16,763 nt of DNA from Hyphochytrium catenoides (Eukaryota; Sar; Hyphochytriomycetes; Hyphochytriales; Hyphochytriaceae). The translations under genes and the position numbers were made by a program. Shown piece by piece: positions 8,319-16,763 of this stretch (within the stretch, counting starts at the first letter, position 1; each line of letters starts with the position of its first letter). The stretch is from positions 16,473-33,235 of the forward strand of contig FLMG01002787.1 of NCBI GenBank assembly GCA_900088475.1, given 5' to 3'. The notes under the pieces were generated by a model. It made no database searches and was not told the DNA's origin. It saw nothing but the letters and a program-made list of their open reading frames with translations.

Positions 8319-11212
8319 ATGTCAACGAATCAAAGTCAGAGGGCTTCGGCAGTCCCAACACGGTTACTTGGAAGTGCAGGAAGTGTTTCTACGGGAGCGA
8401 AAGTGATACAACCTGTCGCAGTCCCTCAATTCCAGCGTAGACTCTTATCCAAGAATGCATCTGAGGGTGCAAAGAGCAGCAATAACGCGTCACCCGTAAA
8501 ATATAACTCTGCTTTGAAGACGAATGACAAGCAAGAAGCGATTAGAAATGAGGAACCTGCTCTTGGAGAAGGGGGAGGAGGAGTTGGTGCGCGAAAAGTG
8601 GACAAACAATCGCTATGTATCGATATGCTCAAGAGTGGCTTTGTCCAGTCCTTTGTCGATTTCTTCTATCTCACACACCGACCAGATCCCCACCAAGGTT
8701 TGCATATGTCTTCTATGAACTCAAGGGAGTAATCTGCTGATTTAGCCATTCCTATCTCTGCAGACTATAGCTCTTCACAATCCCATCGGGAGATCGATGT
8801 GGCGCTTCCAGAGATGATTGCCATACGTGATGATTTGACCAGAGCAGAGAAGGCCCAACGGAGAGGTGCGAAAAGGGCATTGAAGAATTACAAGGAAGAG
8901 AGAGAAGAGAGAGAGAGAGTGACAGAGAGAGATGAGACCAGGAATAAGAGCAGGGAGCCCACGTTCCTCTACGTTGCAACCCTATCCTTTGATGGAGCAG
9001 GCAGAGCCAGCCTCTCCTCTGCCTCTCTCTGCTTTGTGTACTGTCAGTCCGTCTCTTCTCCTTCCTCCAGGGTCGATACGACTATAATTGACTATAGACA
9101 CCTTATTTCTTCTTCTTCCGCCTTCTTCCGCCCTCGTTTCCAATCTATGACCCAACCATTTTTAACTGCTTTGATCTTTAGGCGAGATGCCCACGGTTTA
9201 TGAGAGCTTCCACAACCTGTCGAAGTACTTCCAGGTAAGATAAGCACTGGAGCAGCTCACTTAGGAGACCTCGTGGCGGTGAAAAGGGACTGTAAGGAGT
9301 TAAGTCGAGGGACAAGAGGAGGAGAAGAGTAGTTAGGTCTTTGCACCCTCTTTCTCTGTCATTGTCCTTTCTGATCTGGCCCTGTCCGGATCTAATGGGC
9401 CTTGCTTGCTCTTGAGCACAGGCAACTAAGGATCATAAGACTGGAATCTTCTTCCTTAACAAATGCTTGGAGCTTTCCTTACTTCTCTCCGACAAAAGAG
9501 GAGAGATGGCAGCCTGCCATCGACTCGGAAAGGCTTATGAAAGTATCCAGGAGATGACCACTGCCATTCAGTATCATGAGAAGCATAAGGCGATAGCGGA
9601 AGTGACTGCTTCAACTGAAGAAGAAGGTCCCAATAAGCCTCCCTGTTCTTTCTCTTCCCTGCATTCCTTACGCCCACGAGCTCTACCCTGAGACGCAGAT
9701 ATCCGCTCCCTGCCGACTCCTGTTAGACTTTCTCTCGTTGTCCTCTCTGATATTGGTCTCTGACTTGTGTCCCTCAGCTCTGGCAAATAAGGAACTTTGT
9801 ATTGTTTATCGTAAGCGAGCGGAGGAGTTAGAGGCGCAGAACAATCATCAAGAGGCAGTGCACTACCATGAACGATGCATAGAGGTGGGACCTCTCTCCT
9901 CTCAAGCTTCTACTCATTCTCTCTTACGCCTCACTACTCTGGACTCATTCTCTCTTCCCTACAATAGTCCTCTCTGGAAGAGGGCTCTGTTGCGTTGGGG
10001 TGTGACCCGTGCCGCAGCTCTTTCAGCTCTCCTAGACCACTTTCCTTGCTTGATATACCTAACCAAAACAGAGGCGTGACGTCGATCTCACCACTTCTCT
10101 CTTCCTCGCTCGTGTTTCTATTGCTCTGTCTCTTCTCCCATTCTTCTCCTTTCGTCGCTGTAAAGATGGCAAAGCTGACAGGGAATGCAATGGCAGAAGC
10201 ACAAGGGGGCTTCAGCCTAGGCAGAGCATTTGTAGTGTTGGGTCAGCATGACCGGGCAATCCAATATCTAGAGAATTATGTACGGCTGCACTCTGTCATG
10301 ACCATTTGGCCCTGCTCTCATATTCTTCCATTCCCTTGTTCCGTTCCTCCAAGCTGTTAACGTTAACGTTTGCTGCTGATTAGTCCGGTCCTTCCCTGGC
10401 TTTATCCTCATCCTCTTGGTGCTGCACACCATGGGACCGCTGTTCTTCACATGAAACTTCTCACGGTGATGGCCTGTGCCCGTATTCACTGCTTCCTTCT
10501 CTCTCACCTTCTGGCTCTTCACTCTCTTTTCTTATGTCACCTTCCTTTCCCTAGATGGACACCTGTCGTCGTAACAATAATTGGGATGGGATGGGTCTAG
10601 CCTCCTCTGCGCTGGCGTCCGCCTATCAAGCCCTCCAGCAGACAGATAGAGCTGTGGAGCATTTCGAGCAGTACTTATCTATAGCGATAAAGACCAACAA
10701 CCTCGTGGCACAGGGAGAGGCATGCTGTTCGCTTGGAGCGATATACAATAAACGGTAAGAGGAGCATCAAAAGCTCCTTTCGGTCCTTCAACCTCAGAAG
10801 TGCCTTCTCATCCAACCTAATAATCTACTTCTCATTGTAGCTCTTCTGTCCATCATCCATCACCCACATCAGCATCAGACTTCTGCTCTTCTCGTTCGTT
10901 CTTGTCTTAGTACTAGCATCGCACTTACCGGCCCTGTCTATGGCCCTTTGTCTTCTCTCTACCTCTCTCTCTTTGCATCACTCCTCCAGAGGCGAATACG
11001 CTAAGGCTGTGCAGATGTTTGAAAAGAACTTCGAAATAGCGCGAAACTCGTCCTCTGCCCCGGGAGGGAAGAAGCTTGTCGATGCTGCACGGATCAGTCT
11101 TGGGGTGGCCAGAGGCAATGCGCAGCTGAAAGAATACCTTCATCTAATCAACCATGACCTCTCTGCTCTACTGAGATGGAAGACGGCAAGAGAGCCCTTT
11201 CAGAAGACATGA
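8319..11212 (+). CDS. TTC29: TTC29: axonemal tetratricopeptide repeat protein
   Basis: TTC29 is a ciliary TPR protein needed for normal beating; loss causes asthenozoospermia in humans. Exons are 8319-8697, 8764-8865, 9182-9234, 9422-9626, 9778-9884, 10166-10279, 10555-10754 and 10990-11212. All seven introns are GT-AG, phases match, and the total of 1,383 nt gives 460 residues (human 475). The start is the first ATG after an in-frame stop at 8286-8288. Residues 1-95 are low-complexity and probably disordered. The family signature LCIDMLKSGFVQSFVDFF (about 99-116) matches human ICVDMLRDGYHKSFTELF, and LTRAEKAQRR matches human LTRAEDAERK. Five or so TPR-like helical pairs span about 200-420, for example GKAYESIQEMTTAIQYHEKH and GAIYNKRGEYAKAVQMFEKN. 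The C-terminal LSALLRWKTARE matches human LNYLLSWKESR. The gene is divergent from STIL and tandem with NAT9. Confidence 0.9.
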
Positions 11213-12049
11213 CGGAGCAGACAGGCACCAGAAGAAGCTATGGGACCGAGCAGGAAGAGAGAGACTCGGAGGATCCAAAGGACAGCAGAGGATATGTATA
11301 GTTCAGGGAATAAACTCCTTCACCGTGCGGACAAGAAGCCACTATGATTTATAAGGACAGCTCTTCACCTCGCTTCTCTCTAGCGGCGCCAGCTTTGTCT
11401 CCCGTTTCCAATGTCGAAGCTCCACTTTGACACCATCCAGATTCGCATCCTCAGATTAGACCTTATTTCGTCGTAATATGTTGCCTGTTCAATCGACCCG
11501 TCTAAGTAGAGAAGCTGATTCGTCTGTGTGGGTATTGCTTAAGTATGGGGTTAAGAACAATGTGGTAAATGATAGGAAAACCGGTTCTTTTGTGAACTGA
11601 TTGGATCCTCATTTTGCCGCATTAGAACCTGCTAAGAAGTTAGTGAGGTCTTCAGAAATACCCCAGATCAGAATTTCTGAGCTCTGTCATCGCCTCTGCT
11701 CCCGTTCTCCGCCTGTCGCCGACCCTACTGCGCTTGACCTTTCAACTCCGGAGCTTCGCATCATCGATTCTCTGCCTTATAGCTTCTTCCTTCTCCATAG
11801 ACTGCTAGCCAGCTCCCACATTAGTGGTTCCTCTGCCCCTCTTGCCCACCTCTTCCTCTGCTTACGGATCAAAACCCCTTCGCCCCGTGCCCTCTCCTCA
11901 AAGGCTCGCATCTCTCGGCAGGTTGCTTAACGTACAAAGTAGCGGACTCTCGGTTACTTTATGAGAGCTCTGTGCCTCAGACGGGAACAGGGAGCAAAGC
12001 GAGGTACAGGTCCCCTTGGAGGGAAACCAAAAGAGCTGAAGAAGGGGCA
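11213..12049. other. TTC29-NAT9 intergenic region
   Basis: This 837-nt stretch should hold the TTC29 3' UTR and the NAT9 promoter and 5' UTR. A plus-strand frame at 11601-11930 is open for 109 codons. It has no recognisable similarity, is rich in Leu/Ser/Pro and has no splice partners in phase with either neighbour, so I do not call it a gene. No tRNA-like cloverleaf or other RNA gene was recognised. Confidence 0.5.
11309..11314 (+). terminator. Candidate polyadenylation signal of TTC29
   Basis: AATAAA occurs 97 nt after the TTC29 stop codon, a plausible 3' UTR distance. It is the first such hexamer I found downstream of the gene. Confidence 0.4.
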
Positions 12050-13953
12050 ATGCTGCTTAACGAGCATCTCTGCCTGGTAAGATGTCCATGTTCTGCTTCC
12101 CTTGATAATGGACGCAATGTCACTTAGTAGCTTCTGACTGTGTGGATGGAGACAGGTGGGGCAGAAAGTTTCCTTGGTCCCTTACCAGAAGAAGTACGTG
12201 CCTCAATATCACGGCTGGATGAGCGATCCCTGGCTCAGAGGTAACCCGCCGGAACACTCGTTTCTCATAGAGCTCCCGCTTGTTCTCTCTCTTAATCTCT
12301 CTCTCTCTTCTCTCTCTCTATCTTACTCTTCTCCCTTTTTATTTTTCTTCTTCGCTCTCTTCTCTGTGGTCCCTAATCTCTCAATCTCCCCCTTCTCTCT
12401 CTCTCGGTGTGTGTCTCTCTCTTTTTCTCCCCGTACTTGTCACCTCCTTCTCATCGCTCCAGCTCTCTCTCGTTCCTTTTCCTCTCTGTCTCTACCAACT
12501 CGACGTCTTGGTCTCCCTCCTATCTATCCGTCTCTCTCCACTGGTCTTTATGGGCTCTCTTTATGGCTCTCGCTGCATTCCCTATCATCTGGCATCTTCC
12601 TAACGCTAAGCTTACGGTGGTGGCCGTAGAGATGACGGCGTCAGAAGAGATGACCTTGGAGGAAGAGTATGAGAATCAGGAAAGCTGGAGAGTGGACCCA
12701 AAAAGTAGGTCAGAGCGCTTGTGGCCCCTAATGAACATTTGAACCTGCAGGCTCCTACTGTCCCTCTGGCTGGCCTCCTTATCTTTGGTTCTTCACAGCA
12801 CTGTATTTCTTCCCTTATCCCCCAGGTTCTCTCTCACTTTCTCTCTCTCTCACTTTTCTCTCTCTCGCTTTCTCTCTCTCTCTATATATATATATCTACG
12901 ACAGCCTCACCCATGGATGCTATCTAATCCAATATATTTTGCCTTTGGACGAACATACATTTGTTCTTCTCCTACTGTCTCCTAGAGTGTACCTTTATCA
13001 TCATCGACAATAGCTTACCAGGAGCGTCAGGCTTCGAGACGTCAGGTGAATCTTTCTCTTTCTCCGTCCACACTTTATCTCTACCTGAGCCTTCGCAAGG
13101 GCACTGCTATCCAAATTATCTCTTTGTCTCTAAGCCCGTACGTCACTGTCCAACGCCTTGAAGGCCATCTTGAGGTGCATGATCTCTCCTTTCGGGCTGG
13201 CAAAGCTCGATGTTTCGATGAAATCTGTGCCAGCAGTGATATCTCCCTCCAGAGGCTTAAGATTCCGTTTTGTCGTTTCTTATTTTCTATCTTTGACAGT
13301 TCTTCCGGCCATGTCCTCTCCTTCCTCTCGGGCTCTTCCTGCAGCGATGGCCGGAGACGTGAACCTTTTCTTCAATTCTTCTGAGGACCCCCAAGAATGT
13401 GAGCTGAACTTGATGATTGCCCGACCTGCCTCCAGAAGAAAAGGGCTAGCGGAAGAGGCCCTTAGAATAATCTTGGGCTTCGGCGTCGCAGAGCTTAACG
13501 TGACCAGGTTCTATGCAAAAATTGGAGATAACAATCCGACTTCACATGCGCTGTTTAAGAAGTAAGTAAGCTCTTCTTTGGTCTTCAGTCTTGTCATTCC
13601 ACCTTGCCTGTTGCGAGTATTTATACCCAGGAAGAAGGATGTCACGTCCATGCACTCTCATCTTCTTAGTTACCTTGCGTGATTGAGTCCACGTGGAGGC
13701 GACTCTTTATTCTCGATGGCGCTTTCTCAGTACCCTCAACTCAGATGATGATATGTTATCTTCAGCAAGATCTGATCATTCCTCGCCTCTTTTTGTTAGG
13801 CTGTCCTTTGCATCGTGCAACTATGTGAAGGCCTTCGAAGAGACGGAGTACGAGCTGGTTGTGAACACAGAGAGACGAACGGAGCTGAAGGAGGCCTATA
13901 GCATCATAGGTCTGTCATGTACATTTAGCCCAGGACTCTCCCGCTACTGCTGA
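12050..13953 (+). CDS. NAT9: NAT9-family N-acetyltransferase (GNAT fold)
   Basis: NAT9 is a small GNAT-superfamily acetyltransferase that uses acetyl-CoA; in Drosophila it has been linked to microtubule stability. Exons are 12050-12076, 12156-12240, 12630-12704, 12986-13045, 13345-13561 and 13800-13953. All introns are GT-AG, phases match, and 618 nt gives 205 residues (human 207). The first exon codes only nine residues, MLLNEHLCL (human MRLNQNTLLL), and is followed by VGQKVSLVPY (human GKKVVLVPY). Further matches are MTASEEMTLEEEYENQESW (about 39-57), KCTFII (63-68), GDVNLF (86-91) and FYAKIGDNNPTSHALFKKL (human FEAKIGQGNEPSIRMFQKL). The acetyl-CoA motif R-x-x-G-x-A is visible as RRKGLA at 113-118. 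An upstream acceptor before 13300 would insert 15 residues in frame. The last 15 residues could instead be spliced away at ATAG/GTCTG, but no further exon was found. Confidence 0.9.
12270..12540 (+). repeat. CT-rich low-complexity tract in NAT9 intron 2
   Basis: Nearly the whole intron between 12241 and 12629 is imperfect CTCT/TCTC on the coding strand, with very few A or G. The stretch stays open in several frames only because CT repeats contain no stops. It resembles a greatly extended polypyrimidine tract. Confidence 0.75.
12829..12895 (+). repeat. Compound (CT)n-(TA)n microsatellite in NAT9 intron 3
   Basis: Interrupted CT repeats run into an uninterrupted TCTCTCTCTC block near 12871-12882, followed directly by alternating TA to about 12895. 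It lies within the intron 12705-12985, upstream of the acceptor at 12985. It is likely variable in length between strains. Confidence 0.75.
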
Positions 13954-14685
13954 ACATTTCTCCTCTAGCCTGGCCCTATCCCCTCCGCTATTCCTTGAGC
14001 ATATTCTGCGACAATGACTGGGTTTCTGATTCTGCCAGATTTGCCTCACGCGATATACACTGTAGCCTGTCTTCTACTGGTCTATCAATCTCGCTTGTAT
14101 ATCCTCCTTCCACTCTTCATATTTGTCTCTCATCGGCAGCTTACACTTCGATTGCACTCCAGAGAGGCGGACCATTGAAGACTAGTCAAATGGCTTTATT
14201 CTTAAATACGTTGTGCCGCTACGTCGTAGGCGTCCAGTGCTGCCAATCCGCCTGTGCTCTCGTCCATCAGCCTAAGCATTGAGATCCCATCAGTCTTACC
14301 GGCTGCTCTTTCTAAAAAGATCTCTGTATACCGCTGCTGATGGCGCTAAAGCTTTCCTTTATAGAGCGTTTTCCTCTGCTTACTGCCCTATTTACCCTCC
14401 AAGGTCTAAGCTAAGGCAGCGTGGCCTTGAACTCATGGAAGCCAATAGATATATGTAGTGCGTCATTGCTCGGGCTCCAGACGCCTTAGTGCAAGATCTC
14501 CACTGCCCTTATCCACTATTACTCTTTGAGCTTCTCTTTGTTCATCCTCAACAGTCACGAGTAGCTCTGGCTTGTGGCTTCTAGAACTTATGATGGACGG
14601 AGGACAGGAGAGCCGCGACTATATGTCGCTAGACCATTGCATGTCTATGAAGTCTTAAAGCAGCAATCTGCCTTATAATCTATGG
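13954..14685. other. Intergenic region between convergent NAT9 and AsnRS genes
   Basis: This 732-nt stretch should hold the two 3' UTRs. A plus frame (13995-14282) is open but has no recognisable similarity and looks like chance. No AATAAA was found soon after the NAT9 stop. On the minus strand the nearest AATAAA (near 14193-14198) is almost 500 nt beyond the AsnRS stop. No RNA gene was recognised. Confidence 0.5.
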
Positions 14686-16763
14686 CTAGAATTTGCAGTG
14701 ATAGGGAAACCTTGGGACTGGAATGGTGTCCCGGATGTTCTCGATGCCGGTCAGGTACTGAAGCAGGCGCTCGAACCCCATTCCCCAACCTCCATGCGGG
14801 ACAGTGCCAAACCTAAACCCGAAACGAGAAGTCCATGAACGGCCTGAGTTAAGGGGGAATCGATCTTAAAGGGCACAGCAAAAAGATAGAAGAGCACACT
14901 CGACCATGGGCGCCGGACGGAGGTAGTATAGAGAGAAGAAAGGGAATACCTTCTAAGGTCGAGATACCATGATAGATCCGTTCCGTCAGACACAGCTCCT
15001 GCAGTATAATCCGCTAAAATTCAAGCATTAGTGAATAATAGAAGAGCCACGCTAGCAAGTCTGCGATGATAAAAGGAAAGCCCTTTGGCCAGAATTAGTG
15101 AAGAGAGTGAATCATTCCGCTTACCAGGTAGGATACCCATCTTCTTCATCTTGTCTGCCAAAACATCGAAACGCTCTTCTCTCACGCTGCCCCCTACTAG
15201 CTCGCCTGTGCACAAGTGCGCCGAGTGAGACATATCAGCAATGCCCCAAAAGCACGGCTGAGGCCACCCGAAGCTACTCTGCGGTCTTTGTCCGCGTTCG
15301 GAAAAGAGCTCTCTTTGCTCTCTGCCATGCGTCACTCAATGCATCTGACCCGTCGGTAGGGAGCGCCCCGTACAGACCCCTAGTCTAGACGACCGCGCGC
15401 AGTAGATCCCTTCTGCTGCAACCCTATTGTCGTGGGTCGCTCGAATTTGCTTTTCGCTTTTAAATTTCTTACCTATTCGCGGCACTAGGAGGTCTAAAGC
15501 TGCCACAGTTTTCCCATCGTCATTCTCTCTCATGTAGAAAGCCTTGATATCCCGAGGATAATCTGTGATAAATACTGCGCCATTGATATATCTGGAGAGA
15601 GAGAGAGAGAAAGTAGTGAGCACTATGACTACTTCGAACAGGGGGAAGCGGGGTAGGATAAGGCTTTTTGAAGACCAGCCATCAAAAGAGGAATTAGGGC
15701 CGTAAGTGAGAGTTACTTACTCTTCCGCGAGATATCTCTCGTGCTCTGTCCCGAGGTCCATCCCCCAGTGCGGCTGAACCTTCCAATCCCTACTTCTTCC
15801 AACTTTCTGCAGTACCTCTATCGCCTCAGTGTAAGACAGCCGAGGTATTGGCGAGTCTAACGACTTTGACAAGCGATCTGAGACACAATGGCGAAGGAGG
15901 GGTAAGAAAGTCATCGGCGCGGGTCTTTGGAGAAAGGCAGATAAATGATGGAGGTCTTAAACGAAGCTACGCGAGAGAGGGCTTCAGAGGCCCCGCCAGG
16001 CGGGCCTAAGGCAAGAAATACGAACAAGGCTAGCAGATAGAAAAACGAATGACCCACCTATCAGTCCCTTCTCTACTCTTTGGTCAAAAAAGTGAAGATC
16101 TTCCTGATTCTCGTTGAGTACTGAGGTCACCACGTACTTCAAGCAGCTCTCAGCAAGGGACGAAACGCTCTCCAGGTCTGCAACATAGACATGAAACAAA
16201 TGCAAAACGCGGCACATAGATGGAAAAGAAGATGGAAAAGGGTTATCACAGGTTCGTCAGCCCGCATAGCTGCGAAAGCCAGCGTTACACGCTCTACCAC
16301 TGGGAAAGACGAATAAAAAGAAGAATCAGACACATGGCCAGAGCCTCCGAGGCTCTCCTTGCAGAGACCAACTAGCTGAAAGGAAATGTTAGGGAAGAGT
16401 GACAACACCTGCAAAGGCTATTTCAGGTTCAACCATCCAGAATTCAGCCAGATGGCGACTGGTTTGGCTGTTCTCTGCTCTAAAGGTTGGGCCAAAGGTA
16501 TAAACCTGAGAGAAAAAGATGAGAGACATGGAGCGCTAGAAAGTGAAGCAAGGAAGCAAACAGGCAAAGAGCTGGAATTACCTACAGAAAGGTAGAGGTC
16601 TGCCCTTCAGATGGATCTGAGCGCAAGAGTCCCATAATATGGCACGAAGGTAGAGAAACTTGAGGTCAAGAAGGTAGGTCAATAGAGAATCTTCAGAACG
16701 GCCTGGAACCTTTGGGGCCTGACCTTGGAGAGTCCGCATGCAAACATCTCTGCCTCCAGCTGA
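14686..16763 (-). CDS. Asparaginyl-tRNA synthetase, bacterial/plant type, C-terminal catalytic part
   Basis: AsnRS is a class II synthetase that charges tRNA-Asn with asparagine. Exons in transcription order: 16763-16724 (continues outside), 16505-16409, 16177-16058, 15877-15721, 15591-15473, 15205-15125, 14998-14950, 14812-14686 (TAG at 14688-14686). All seven introns are GT-AG with matching phases, and 790 nt is one leftover base plus 263 codons. Class II motif 2 is [16 protein letters not shown] followed by MVEPE; motif 3 is [10 protein letters not shown]. Other strong matches to E. coli AsnS are [31 protein letters not shown] with [36 protein letters not shown] and TGIENIRD. The C-terminus is unusual, [10 protein letters not shown], where E. 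coli ends in PRAPRNAEF. The N-terminal anticodon-binding domain and motif 1 lie beyond the window, so cytosolic or organellar targeting cannot be judged. Confidence 0.93.

Noticed and set aside
8866-9181. Arg/Glu-rich continuation of TTC29 exon 2 (about 8866-8960)
   Set aside because: It reads past the donor at 8866. Splicing to 9182 restores the conserved TTC29 sequence, so the GAGAGA-rich stretch is intronic.
11601-11930. 109-codon plus frame between TTC29 and NAT9
   Set aside because: No recognisable similarity, no phased splice sites and Leu/Ser/Pro-rich content; it is most likely chance opening of pyrimidine-rich sequence.
12280-12603. Overlapping Ser/Leu/Phe-rich frames that look like membrane proteins
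   Set aside because: They are translations of the CT-repeat intron of NAT9, which lacks stop codons in several frames.
15594-15612. GA-repeat tract on the plus strand
   Set aside because: It is the CT-rich tract just before an AsnRS acceptor on the minus strand, not an independent element.
1-16763. Prokaryotic operon, CRISPR array, transposon, or viral insertion
   Set aside because: Genes are spliced with GT-AG introns. I saw no spaced direct repeats of CRISPR type, terminal inverted repeats, transposase, reverse transcriptase or capsid-like sequence.

Overview
This window looks like nuclear DNA from a compact, intron-rich, ciliated unicellular eukaryote (protist or alga). It holds GT-AG spliced genes with many short exons. 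Introns run mostly from about 65 to 400 nt, often with strongly pyrimidine-rich (CT)n interiors. Two genes, STIL and TTC29, imply centrioles and motile cilia. I cannot name the lineage from sequence alone. No prokaryotic operon, mobile element, CRISPR array, rRNA or tRNA was recognised. Homology calls rest on my memory of the human and E. coli proteins; no search was run.

Layout: (1) 1-62 is the end of an intron and 63-1834 (+) the last six exons of an unrecognised, charged, partly coiled-coil protein. (2) About 2055-7521 (-) is a many-exon gene whose product matches the centriole-duplication factor STIL (SAS-5/Ana2 family). (3) 7522-8318 is a gene-poor gap between two divergent genes. (4) 8319-11212 (+) is a complete 8-exon TTC29 gene for a ciliary TPR protein. 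(5) 12050-13953 (+) is a complete 6-exon NAT9 gene, a GNAT-family N-acetyltransferase. (6) 14686-16763 (-) is the C-terminal two thirds or so of a bacterial-type asparaginyl-tRNA synthetase, running off the right edge.

Exons were joined by hand. For TTC29, NAT9, the AsnRS and the first gene, every junction has GT/AG ends and matching phase, and the summed exon lengths are exact multiples of three. The TTC29 and NAT9 models give 460 and 205 residues, close to the human 475 and 207. STIL is solid in its core but has a missing stretch (5281-5862), an inferred 5' end and an ambiguous last exon.

The main biological interest is the head-to-head pairing of STIL (centriole assembly) with TTC29 (axoneme) around a gap of about 0.8 kb. 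NAT9, which has a reported microtubule-stabilising role in animals, and an uncharacterised coiled-coil gene lie on either side. The AsnRS is ordinary housekeeping.
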